This document shows, one piece after another, positions 27,201 to 37,600 of a DNA stretch of 64,000 bases (the stretch's first letter is position 1; every line of letters starts with the position of its first letter). Where the stretch lies: positions 15,066,001-15,130,000 of the forward strand of contig JAGUCH010000001.1 of NCBI GenBank assembly GCA_019096065.1, in the 5' to 3' direction. This DNA comes from Paracyclopina nana. Its lineage: Eukaryota; Arthropoda; Copepoda; Cyclopoida; Cyclopettidae. A model generated the notes under the pieces. That model saw only the letters and a program-made list of their open reading frames with translations, had not been told where the DNA came from and did no database searches. Position numbers and translations under genes: made by a program.

Positions 27201-30200
27201 GACCCACTTAACACCACTAGTGGGAGATCATGCAATGCTAGCTCGGGATAAGGCCATTCTGGTCATCATCAATAGACTTTTGGGGACCAGTTGGTGGTCC
27301 ACAACGGGGGAAAAAGAAAGCCTCGTTCCTTTTTATTCTCTTTTTTTTCTTGCCTTCCCCGCCTTCTATAAATTACATATGTCGTTTAAATATGAAGTGC
27401 GAGCACGACATTTCCCCGTGGGCATTAATTTTTGGCCGGCCTTCATATCCCACTCGAGCTGGATCTATGTCTGATTAGGCAGCTGTACTATAGTAGAAAT
27501 AGAAGCTAGAGAACGCGGCGCGCGCATGCACGACTACTGTGCATAATTGAATGATGAACGTGGGATAAGAGGATGGCCGGCCACTGGCCATTGATGATGT
27601 CCAGATCATGCACTTTCACGTACAACTAGAACCACCACGACTGTACTACAATCCTCGAAGGGGTCGAGAGCACGGTCATCGCTCTCAAGATTATTCTAAT
27701 TATTGTGGCTTCCTGCCTCTCTCTGGCTCGTGCTGGGACTCAAATTAAGCCAAATATCGTCAGATTTCGGTCCCCCAGCTTTTTGTTGCAACGCGGGATC
27801 TTTGATGCCTCCATCACGGGCAACCACTGGTACAAGTCTACAGGCGAAAATAATGGTCCCAGCGCGCATTGTTACATTTCAATTGCAGGAAACGTGGCGA
27901 CCTGCTTAAGTTCAATTTCCCCCGCTCACAAATCCTGGATAAGTCAGGATGTCCCATGAATAATGAGGTGCGAAAAAAAGGAAAGCAGTATAACGATAAT
28001 TGAATGAGAAGAAAAATAATTTGAAAACTTTCCCTTCTACTGCTCAGTGCACAAGTCAGAAAGTTTGTTAGCTACTATCCCTCTTGCTTCTTCCCTCAGA
28101 GAGAAGGAAACTGCTCAGATTGGTTACCTCAAGATCTTGATGGCCCGATTTCAGACTAAAAATTCTCTTGACAGTTGAAATGGAGCAAGTTTCAACTGAT
28201 ATGAGGGTCTTTGAGATGTGGGACTATTTCCTTCAAAATCTATGCGGTAGCTAGATTCCCGCAAGCAAGGCAGGAGGAAAAAACGGCAATGCAAAAAGCA
28301 TCCATGATCTAGAGTGTTATTTCATTTGCGAGGAAGCGACTTTTGCTCGCTTCTGCGGGCTCGAACGTCCCAAGAGTACTCAGGCTCATGATCTGCTAAT
28401 TGCACTCAATGTGGTGGAGCGAATTAATATTGTCAGAGAGCAGCATTTCTCTCGCGCGCTCTGATTTCCTGGGGGATTCTAAACTCGTAGGAGGAACTAA
28501 CTATTACGCTTTCAGTTAGAGCAGCAAAGTTGCCTCCTTTTTTGGCTCCAACGCAAGCAAGCCGAGCCGAGATTTTAAAATATCACGTTTTGAAAATCCC
28601 CACTTGAAAAAGAGCCTACAGGGAAATCAGAAGCAGCAACAATACGTATAGCATGTAGCTACACGGATCCTAGGTGAGAGAGTGTAATTAGTCGTTGCGG
28701 TCCTTTGTTTCATCTCAGGTAGGATCTGTAAGGAGAGAACTGCTGGAGAAGAGAATGCTTTCGTCTCATCTAGCACGCTCTTGTTGTTGTTGTCTGCATT
28801 GATTCGAGTGCTGCTGGGTTTGGCTTCAGGACAATGGTGTGCAGGATGATGATGATGAAAGCTCGATTCCAACATGGCTGGTCTAATTGCCAACAGCACG
28901 TATGGAACTCCTTTGCTTCATGGGAGGAGCTAGGCACGCGCGCGAAGGCCTACCTATCATACCATAAATGCTATACGTAGTAGTATGATGAGCTCGCGGC
29001 CTACGGTGGTTCGTGTTGGAGCCGGGCTGATGAGTTGGGAGGTATCATGATGATGTTGAGTAAAGAGGCCAGTGCCATGGCAACGCTCTCCTCATCTTTC
29101 TACCATCTCCTGTTACAGGCTCGACGACTCGTCGTCGTGGGTAGTGGTACTGAAAATAAGTACCACGACTCGTAATACATACGAGATGTGTCCTACCACG
29201 ACTGCTACTCCAAGTATTCAGAAGGAAGGGAGAGAACGTGATTCTCGAGATTGATGCTGAATATAATGAGATATGTTTGTCCGAAACTAGCTTGTTCGAT
29301 CGCGCATGGTGGGACTGTGGCAGTGATTTCGTTATCTCGGTATTGACTAATGTCAATACGGGTTATGCGAGCTTTCGATATGGAGCGAGGAGGTGGAAAA
29401 CTCTGCTGTAACCTGACACCCCGCCGCCGCGGAAAATGGCGTTCAGTCCCATATGTAATGCAGCAATATACTACACTACTTGAGTTGAAAAGCCCCCATA
29501 TTGTAACGGCGCAGTAGTGGTAGCATACATGCTCTCCGCGATACAGCACTAGTAGTAGCGTATAGTGGAAATCAGAAAGGCACCGTCATCATCAGAAAGC
29601 AGTAGCTGAAGAGCTCCCTGGCTCGATCTCAGGTTGCCCTCACGACACGCTTATATGCTATATGCCCTCTCCATGCTACACTTTGTAACAGCCCAGAAGA
29701 GTCCCACGATTCCACATCCACATCCCGAGAGACGTCGTCGGCGAATGTGAAAGCAATCTACCATACACTAGAAACAATACAATCAACTTTGCTGAATAGC
29801 ATCAAAAGGAGAAAGCTATTTTCTCCCATTCAAATTTCCAGCTCAAGGTGAATTGTGCTAGTTCGAGAAAGGTTACGAGCCCATCAAAATTGCTTGGCAA
29901 TTATGCTTCCACTATCAAACGGATTTGTCATCGATACCATGATCCTTTAACTGTGCCATCTTTTATTTCCATCCAACATTTGAGCGCAAAAGATATCAAA
30001 ATTGGCGAAAAAATACAAACGCGAGGTGGAACTCCAAACAAAAATATAGCATTACTAGCACAGAGTCAGAATTGCTGCTCAAAAGGTTACGAGCTAAAAA
30101 TACCCGTATATGGCTCAGATGTGGCCTGATTTGAGTCGATGATAACCTTTGGCATTTTTCAAAGCAAAGCCTAATTCTTTGTGAGGCCGTATAGTTAAAA

Positions 30201-31618
30201 GGGCTCTAGGGCATTATTATGGTGGGATATACCACATTTTATGGCCACTGCTACCATGGATGTTGTTGGCCTTTTATTATAACAACGTCCACTTGTTGAT
30301 CTACTCTGTTGCTTTCTCTGCTACTTGGTAGGAGCCTTCGTCTTGACGTCTCCTACGACGATGAGCAGCCAAAAAAGGGTAAACTTAAAAACTGACGAGA
30401 GACGAGTTTCACCCAACTTGGAATTCCTATTTTGTGAAAGCTCACCCTCGATCAGTCCAATTGCAAAGCTAATCCTGGCATCAAGAAAATGAATTTTCGA
30501 CAGCTGGCCTCTATTTGGGACTCGCATCATAATCATCATGCAACGATGATGATTGTGCGTGGGCTTGTTTCCCGGACAAGAACAGTACTCTGTAAAATTG
30601 AGCCAAGACCTGAATCTTTCGAATATGGCAGATGTTGGGATTTTTTCCATGATAAATGGCTTCTCCCCACTTCCATGTGTCAATTTGATGTTAATTAAAT
30701 TCCAATTGGCCCGAGTTCTTCCGATTCTTATTGGATATTGATCAGCCTCAACTCGGGCTCTTTTAATTTTTGAGCAACGCAGGCGCAGGGCTCGAATCTA
30801 ATCAGCTACATTAGCATGAGTCGAGAATTTTTTAGATAAGGCTCGCCTGCCTAACACAGGCTAAATACGAGATTGTGTGAAAAAGGTGAGAAGGATGCTG
30901 CTGCTTTTTGGCCAAGAAGAAGACAGCCGCCGAGGTGTGGCTTTCAGCATTATTTAGCTTTTCTTGAAAATTCACTTACCTTATCAGTTCCAGTGGGTAG
31001 ATAAAGCATGTCCACCGTGTGGGGCAATCCATGATCGGGGTGCCCGGCGGGAGGCCCCAGGTGAAACCCTTTACTTTTCACCCACAACTTGAACTTGGCA
31101 GCTTCACTGCTGCTTCCGGTCGGGGGCGCATTGGGGTCACCTGCCAGCCTCACAAAGTTGCCGTCCTTGTCCATGACGGACCCTCCTGTGGACTTCAGGA
31201 GGGCCACGATCCTCGCGTACTTCTTGGTCGTGATGGTCTTCGTTTTGGCCGCATCCCCGTAGGTCGACATGACCCAGGGCTGATACTGGTCCCACATGAT
31301 CTTGCGCGCGGCTGCGGAGCTCAAGGGGGGCCCTCGAATGGCGGAAAGGGTGGAAATGGGCGGGGGGGCCCGCGCTTTCGTGACGCGGGGCCCAGTGGGG
31401 CCTCCCCGTTTTTTGGCCATTTTTGCGGGCGGTGGCGAAAGATCTTTGGCTTCCATCTCTTCCTCTTTGGCATCTGGGGCACCCCCTTCGCTGTCAGAGC
31501 AAGAGTCTACCGTCACGGGCTCATGGTCGCTTGAACCGTTATTGTCGTCCACGGCCATGGGCGACTCTCCGACGACGAGGTCGATGTCGCCTTGTTCTTC
31601 CCTCGCCGTTTCTGCCAT
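6300..31618 (-). CDS. NOL4: NOL4 (nucleolar protein 4) orthologue
   Basis: Nine coding exons, all phase-consistent: 31618-30980, 10668-10513, 9749-9618, 9559-9086, 7764-7585, 7526-7374, 7315-7106, 7040-6536 and 6469-6300; 872 residues. The match to vertebrate NOL4 is collinear. It runs from [26 protein letters not shown] sequence and [10 protein letters not shown] (exon 1), through [19 protein letters not shown] (exon 2), [13 protein letters not shown] (exon 3) and [19 protein letters not shown] with [13 protein letters not shown] (exons 7-8), to the C-terminal [23 protein letters not shown]. The first about 90 residues (acidic, then Pro/Lys-rich) have no counterpart I know in vertebrate NOL4. 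Exon 6-7 coding is Asn/Gly-rich and then strongly acidic ([11 protein letters not shown]). NOL4 is a nuclear protein, mainly neural in vertebrates, with no defined biochemical activity. The first intron is 20.3 kb. Confidence 0.93.
6470..6535 (-). other. NOL4: In-frame 66-nt last intron of NOL4
   Basis: AATG|gtaattt ... tttacag|GACCC. The intron is a multiple of three and has no stop in frame, so retention would add 22 residues, including a hydrophobic run ([10 protein letters not shown]), between NGNASF..LQN and PSMDSLKK. Confidence 0.6.
7869..7937 (-). CDS. NOL4: Possible alternative first coding exon of NOL4
   Basis: An ATG at 7937 opens a 69-nt exon (starting [14 protein letters not shown], ending SKVAK) with a good donor AAG|gtatgc. 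It ends in phase 0, as needed to join the exon at 7764. It cannot be an internal exon: read from the upstream phase-0 exon, a cag acceptor just before it gives an early stop. The simplest reading is a second promoter in this intron making a short NOL4 that lacks the first conserved domain. The peptide is short, basic and Ser-rich, so similarity cannot support it. Confidence 0.4.
7938..9085. other. NOL4 internal intron with candidate second promoter
   Basis: This 1.3-kb intron segment lies between the exon ending at 9086 and the candidate alternative exon at 7937. It contains a (CA)9 tract at 8075-8092. No TATA box was convincingly recognised. Confidence 0.4.
8075..8092. repeat. (CA)n microsatellite
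   Basis: Nine uninterrupted CA units in a NOL4 intron. Confidence 0.95.
9750..10512. other. NOL4 intron 2
   Basis: This 763-nt intron separates the exons ending at 10513 and starting at 9749. Nothing recognisable is seen inside it. Confidence 0.6.
13019..13034. repeat. (CA)n microsatellite
   Basis: Eight CA units in NOL4 intron 1. Confidence 0.9.
13708..13721. repeat. (TAG)n tract
   Basis: Short TAG/GTA trinucleotide run in NOL4 intron 1. Confidence 0.8.
15192..15214. repeat. (GT)n microsatellite
   Basis: About eleven GT units in NOL4 intron 1. Confidence 0.95.
15784..15797. repeat. (TCG)n tract
   Basis: TCG/CGT trinucleotide run, one of several in NOL4 intron 1. Confidence 0.85.
19666..19683. 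repeat. (CGT)n tract
   Basis: Six CGT units in NOL4 intron 1. Confidence 0.92.
19985..20010. repeat. (TCG)n tract
   Basis: More than eight TCG units, the longest such tract in the window. Confidence 0.95.
26581..26595. repeat. (TTA)n tract
   Basis: Five ATT/TTA units in NOL4 intron 1. Confidence 0.85.
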
Positions 31619-33154
31619 TGCGACTGAGCCTTTATCTGCGCGTTCTGCCGGCTGCTAATCTATGCAATAAATATATATGTGCTGTCTGTATATATTTACG
31701 CGAGCGTGTACTAAAGTAAGTGTGCACAGATCGGCCGACGGAGTGACTCTGTACGGCGGTCCTTTTGCATCCCCAACCTGGACTCGATGGGTAAGAGAGG
31801 AGCCTCGGCGATCTGGATGAGGATGGCGGCCCAAAAAGTCAAAGCTCTTGTAGCTGCAATGCAGGTAAAAAGGAAGGCCAGAGCGAACCGCGGGACGCGG
31901 CGCAAAGGACGGTTGCAGTTGCTCCGCAGCCTCAGCAGCAGGTGGTCCCAAGCACGGGGGCGCGCTACATGGCGCCCAACGTGGGGCTCGCACTCACCGG
32001 CAACAGATAACGCGCCCCTGGCTACTGCTACTACGGGACAGGACCGCCGCCGCCGAGAAAGCAACAGCCTTCTTCTTCTTCTTTCTCCAGCTTCCACGAG
32101 AAGAATCGTTCGCGTGGTAGTAGCACGGAGGTGAAAGCATGGAGAGAGGCCAAGAGGCCACTCCGTGCTATGTCAGAGGCTTGTTGCATCGCTGCTCGAG
32201 GCTGCCGAGAACAACTTAACAAGAGAGCAAGGGATTAACCGGTTTCCAATGTCCGTCCACGGAGTAACAAATCAAGACTGAGCTAAACCAGCTTGGCTGT
32301 CTTGCCTCAATAGTTATGGTCAATTTATCGGTTCAGATTCGATCCTTTAACATTGCATTTGGGCCGGATATTGTTCGATTCTCCGGCATGGAATGGGTTA
32401 AAGTTAGCTAGAATCAAGAATAACCTTTTTAATAGATATACGCATTACTTTTGTCGTCTAAAGCAACGAAAACCAGAAAGGTAATGCCCCAAAAATTGAA
32501 GCACGTGCTCGCTTACCCGTGGTTTTACCGCTCGCTCTCGTTGGCTAACCTGGCTTTGTTGTGCAATGAATGCTGAGACGGGCACGCGCCCAGGCACGCA
32601 CACAGGTCAAGAGGTCAGTAAGGATAACAGAATCTCAGTTGCCGGGTAGCACATGAAGACCAATTTCTGAGCAATCTGTAATCTGGTCCGAGGTGGACGC
32701 CTAGTGTAATTGTGACACATTGTGCATAATTGGCATTAGATTACCCTCGTTACGCTAGATTATGTCGTGTAATTTTTCGTGAAACTTAAGAGGATGGACA
32801 AAGTGATCACCAGCGCGGCAGGAGCATCAAAGAGGCGAAAATTCAGTTCTTTTGTTCTGGGACTTGAATAAGGTATACATGTTTTTTTTCTTATTTCGTA
32901 AAAAACTTGCCAGAAAGCACTTGGGACTTCATTATAGCTCCAAATTAGCTTCCATATGGTTTTAAAGTTCACCTTTAATTCTTTTTACTAAATGTCACTA
33001 ATGATACGAAATTATCAATGCATCGGCGTTGAAATGATTCTACAGAAGACCTGCTTTATTAAACACATGAATCAATCTCGAAAGCTTGTTGCGTGATATA
33101 TTTGAAGCTACTTAAAATGAAATTAGCCGTAGTGACTATGCCGAAATGTAATGC
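31619..33154. other. Upstream region of NOL4
   Basis: This is the presumed promoter and 5' UTR region of NOL4, up to the 3' end of the coiled-coil gene. The first 500 bases are clearly more GC-rich than the rest of the window, continuing the GC-rich first exon. Minus-strand AATAAA (TTTATT at 33055-33060) belongs to the upstream coiled-coil gene. No other feature is recognised. Confidence 0.5.
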
Positions 33155-33649
33155 CTATGGAGTGTATGGAGGTGGGCAGGATGGAGCGTATTCACTTTGG
33201 CATGACATTGAAATGGTGCTTCCAAATGACTTGGAATGAAGTAAAGTGGGTCTTGAATTTTGCGTGTTGTCATGAAAGCTGTCACCGAGTTGCAAATCCA
33301 CACGCAAAAGCTCTTTTTGAAATTCCTCTTTTTTGTCATAGAGTGGAGCCAAATAACTATCCATTTTGTCCAAAGCCTCGCGCCTTTCTTGGCTCAGCGA
33401 AACGAGCCTCTGAAAAGGAAGAGAGGTTGAGTGAAAATCGAGCCAATTTTTCCCTCAAATTACCTTTTCTATCCTGACAATTTCCTCATCAATTTTGGTC
33501 AAATTAGTGCTCTTCATGAAGTTGCTCCTCTTTTTTTCTATCGTTTTTTCCACATCCTTTAGTGCCTTGGTAATAAATTCCCTTCGTTTCTCAATGATTT
33601 TTCGTTCCTTCAGCTTTATTTGGTTAATTTTCTTAAAGTGATGATCCAT
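33155..33649 (-). CDS. Small coiled-coil protein, family not recognised
   Basis: Two exons (33649-33464 and 33409-33155, intron 54 nt) give 146 residues from ATG 33649. The first two thirds are highly charged and heptad-like (KINQIKLKERKIIEKRREF, then KALKDVEKTIEKKR, then RLVSLSQERREALDKM), as in a long coiled coil. The C-terminal 45 residues are Ser/Thr/Pro-rich and end in CPPPYTP, which contains a PPxY-type WW-domain ligand sequence. The exon starts at an acceptor (ttttttag) 24 nt before the ATG, so at least one 5' non-coding exon is likely. I do not recognise the family. A poly(A) signal lies at 33055-33060 on the minus strand. Confidence 0.6.
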
Positions 33650-33747
33650 GGTAGAACACACGCTATCAATGCACTAAAAAAATGACAATGATTTGCATCA
33701 GCTGATTTCGTCACGCCTTATAATTTTACCTTTGCTATTGCCGCACC

Positions 33748-34232
33748 TTAATAGGCTTTTTTAGCCTGGACGTCACCGGTGCGGTGCAGGGTCAGCTACA
33801 ATAACTAGCAAAATGTCAATCAATTTGATTTTGAGCTGACTCTTGAAGATCCAGAACCTCGCAGAAATGCAGAGCTCTTTTATCATTCCTCTTTTTATGG
33901 ATATTGCAGTAGAAGGCCATGAACTTCTGTCAATCATTTCATTTAAGATTGCTTTCAGTGGTGTCTGAAATATGGGAGAAACAATCAATTGGGTTTTTAA
34001 ATCAGCTTGAACCTTTTTGAACAATTCTTCGCACTTTCCCTTTTGAAGCCATTTTTCGGAAATTGAAATTCCTCTACCAGCATTTGTCTTTGGTTGGCGC
34101 TTCACAATCCGCCGATTTGCTCATTTTTTGCCATGGTTTTTTTCTATGAATAAAACATGGAGAACATCTTCAATTTCTCAAATTCAAATTCAAATTATAC
34201 TCACTATGTAGCTGCTCTTGCAATTCTCCCAT
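33748..34232 (-). CDS. Unresolved small multi-exon coding locus
   Basis: Two phase-0 exons look coding: 33926-33858 (KFMAFYCNIHKKRNDKRA, then LHFCE) and 33795-33748 (LTLHRTGDVQAKKAY, stop TAA), separated by a 62-nt intron. An upstream exon ending at 34013 with a phase-0 donor (...KGKCEELFKK) would join them in frame. A start exon at 34232-34205 (MGELQEQLH) with a strong donor gtgagt may belong too, but I could not connect it without a doubtful 32-nt intron. The K..AF.C...KRNDKRAL.FCEL pattern reminds me of the C-terminal helical domain of And-1/Ctf4 (WDHD1), but the similarity is too short to claim. It could be a gene tail, a relic or a short gene. Confidence 0.3.
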
Positions 34233-34672
34233 TTGTCAATTCATAAGTTCACTTTTTCATTCCGGATTCTATAAAGCGGAGCATTTGAAAAGAAATAATG
34301 CAGGACCAGTCAATTTTAAATATAGCTTCATTTATTCTCTCAAATAATATAGTAGTATGTTTTGCGCAAATGCTGCTATGACAAATATTACGAGTCATTC
34401 ATGGATGGTTTGCACGCTGAAAAGCCAAATATGATATAGAATATTTTGGTCACGTCACCTTTTTGGGTAGTATCAAGGGTTATACAGTTACGAACAGCCT
34501 GATTGTATTGGAGATGGTTCTGTAACAGGAGATCAACGTCGATATTATTTTTGGTGGGGGCCAACACGCATCTAATAGATTTATAAAAACTTTTCTGCGT
34601 ATATACTATAATATAAAATGTACTTTTTAAGGTGATCGAGAAAGACTCTGGCTTCGCGACGAAACTTTTCCC
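34233..34672. other. Spacer with tachykinin-receptor 3' UTR
   Basis: AT-rich, non-coding as far as I can see. Minus-strand AATAAA (plus TTTATT at 34331-34336) lies about 340 bases past the receptor stop codon. Confidence 0.5.
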
Positions 34673-37600
34673 CTATTGCAAACTCGTGTGTTTGAGCAAC
34701 GGGTTATTTCTGAATGGAACAGATATCCTCAAAACTGGCTCTTCGTGATCACAATTGCTCATTTTGAAGTCTGACGAGGAAGAGTTTGTGTTGAGGTTGT
34801 TCACCGCAGTGGGCGCCACAATGCTGTTGAGCGCCGTGCATATTGTCGCTTTGGTGGTGCCATCTAGCGGTGAAATACTGACTGGGTTGGAACAACAGTT
34901 GACGCCGTTTGCGCCCCCTGGCGTCGACAGCGCCAAATTGCCCGAAATGGGCAATAGGCCCGCATTGGGCCCATAGCTGATGTTCATTCGATTTATGGCA
35001 GGTTCTGAGTGGATGTCACTCGAGGTGTGGTTGTTCAAATGGCGAAATAGAGCTTGGGAGGTCATTTTTCGATTGCTGGAGAAATTGGGCATGGCGCCAC
35101 CTGGCGGGCTCATCACATCACCGCTTCCGGAGCCGACCACTAGAGGTCCAGCTCCGTTGCCTTTCAGGCCAGTCGCATTCAAATGGCGATTTGTGGGCTC
35201 TGAAAAGTGGATGAATGTATAAAGGCACTCTGTTTTGCCAACGTTTACCCTAAAGAAACACCTTGAGCATTACTTTTACAACTTATTCATTCATGAATCA
35301 TCAAGGCCTACTACTTTGTACTACCGACGGAGAAAGCAATTCCAAGTAAAAGCAGTGCTACATAGCTGAAAGTTGTGCGTGATGGCAAGAAGTCACTGCT
35401 CCGAGTGCACGGATAGTAAAAGTAGAAGAATTCTGGTCAACTATTGCTTTCTCCTCTGGAGCTATTATTTTTTGTGAGCTTGCTCTCCACCAAAATAATC
35501 TGTCATGACCAGTGTCTCACCTGAGCTGGCTCCTTGTATGTTCGCATTCTGCAGCCTTTTTCCCATTCCTGGATGCAATCTGTTTGTGTAGTGATGCAAC
35601 TCCATTTTGACCACTCCCCTATCCACAGGCCGTACTCCGATGTCCAGCGATGACTTGGAATTGGTTCTCCGAAACAAAAATCGGCCAGGCTGGCAACAAA
35701 CCAGCCTTGCAGAGGACATCAAAGCCTTGAAGTAGCCTCGGAACCTATGCAAAGTTACAACTTTTGATAAGATGCTTGACAAACACGAATTTGCAAACTA
35801 CTTCGCCCTTTTCGTAAGTCGCGATCCTTAGACACAAGTTTTGTAAAACAGACCAAAAAGTACATTTGCAGCCTGGAACATATGGCTCGTGCCTTGGAAT
35901 AATTTTGCTGTCTTTGATATTTTAAGGCTTTATACAATGATATGCCCGAACGTGGGCGCGTTCTCGAGGGCACTTTTACATCAAATTACTTTGAGTAAGA
36001 TGGCTTTGCCACGCCATGCGTCAGCAACAAAAATTGTCGATGCCACATCCAAAAAGAGGACATCAATGCCCAAATTAAGCTGTCCTGGTCTTTCTTTTGT
36101 GTGACTATCGTGAGCTTATATTCGCTTCAACGACCTAAGTGTTCCGTTTTTATTTTGGACTCGATAGCTTTTTTCTGATTTTCCTGCTATGCAGGACCGT
36201 CCTTTTTCTTCATAATCAGTCAGCCAGATAATGGCAACATTCTCTAAGGAAAGCTTAGCACGTCGCATTTAGCTGAAATCTCTTTGTTATATACCACAAA
36301 GTTTTGTTTTGCCATGGAAGTGAGAGCTAGTGTTGCAAAAAGTGAGCAAATATCAGCGCAAGCATACGCAGTAATTTAGTCGCTTCTCCGAAAGCACATT
36401 TACCTGGCATTCATCCAATAGTAAATGAGAGGATTGAACATTGCGTTGGCCATGGCCAGCCAATAAAAGCCCAAATACACGTGTTGGATAAATGGCATGG
36501 TAACGACCTCTTTGTGGTGGTAAGTGTAGATGAAGTACACGTGATAGGGCAGCCAGCACACAGCAAATATGATCACCACGACAATGAACATCTTGACAAC
36601 CTGAAGAAAAAAGGATTTTTTTTTTCAAAATGACAAGTCAGGAACTTTTTTACACTAATTAACAGTGAAATATTTTCTGCTGCGAAGATCGAAGAAGTAG
36701 CAACAGAAGCAACAGCAGCCTTTCTTTTCTTTAAGGTCGACATTCTTGACTTGTCACCTAAACTTAAATTTATGGGAACAAATAGAACCAAACTATGCTA
36801 TATTGGATTTTCTTTATTGCATGCATTTCCTACTCTTACATCTGCAAATTCACACGCGAGATTAGCGACCTAGCGCTGAGGCTTTCGCGCGGCGTTGCAC
36901 TACTGAAGCAAGAATCTCCAAAGCATGCATTGCAATCAAAATCATGATATTTCACGCCTCACTGCATGAGCAATGAAAATTGCAAGGAATTTATCTTTTT
37001 GCTCTTACCTTTCTTTTTGATAGCAACTTTCTCTCATGAGCAAGATCGTTGCAAGCGTTTTCGCGAATTATTCCCTTTCCCCACAGTACGCTTCCAATTT
37101 GGCCATAGCATATTCCCATGGCTACGATGGGAACGATGTAAGTCAAGAAGAAGTAGACGATGTTGTATCTGAAATAATTGAGGAATACAGCTATTTCGCC
37201 AGTCTATCACGATTTGAGCATGCTCCTTCTTTCAACACGTTTGTCATGACAAGAAAAAATAATCCACCGAGAAGAAAAATGCTTGCGCAATCTGAAAGGT
37301 CCTCTTGCTACAAGAATACAATCATTACATAGCGGTGCTTTTGATCCATTGCGACGTCGAAGCTGCGTTCTCATTTTTTGTGTGTAGGTATTTTGTCATG
37401 CTATTTGATGCTTAGAAATTAGAGGTCGCCGCGTTCTGGCGTTCAAAGATTACCGTCTTTCTCTTGGGAATAATCAAAGAAGAGAAACTCGAGACTTACA
37501 TATAATCCAGTTTGGACACCGTCGGAGGGCCATCAGGCCATAAGAGAAAGCAGACCGTGAGGTTTTCACCGTCTCCATATCTGAAAAATAAAGAAAAACG

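Larger units (their letters stand above)
10669..30979. other. NOL4: 20.3-kb first intron of NOL4, no recognisable gene
   Basis: This single intron spans a third of the window, while nearly all other introns here are under 150 nt. I read open frames on both strands and recognise no protein family. The longest ones overlap each other on opposite strands and look accidental. The intron is rich in short low-complexity tracts: (CA)n, (GT)n, repeated (TCG)n blocks, TAG/CTA trinucleotides and CTTCTT runs. Large introns of developmental or neural regulators often hold enhancers, but nothing in the sequence alone proves that here. Confidence 0.6.

Noticed and set aside
30950..31719. Several plus-strand open frames near 31 kb
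   Set aside because: Antisense to the GC-rich first NOL4 exon, which is clearly coding on the minus strand.
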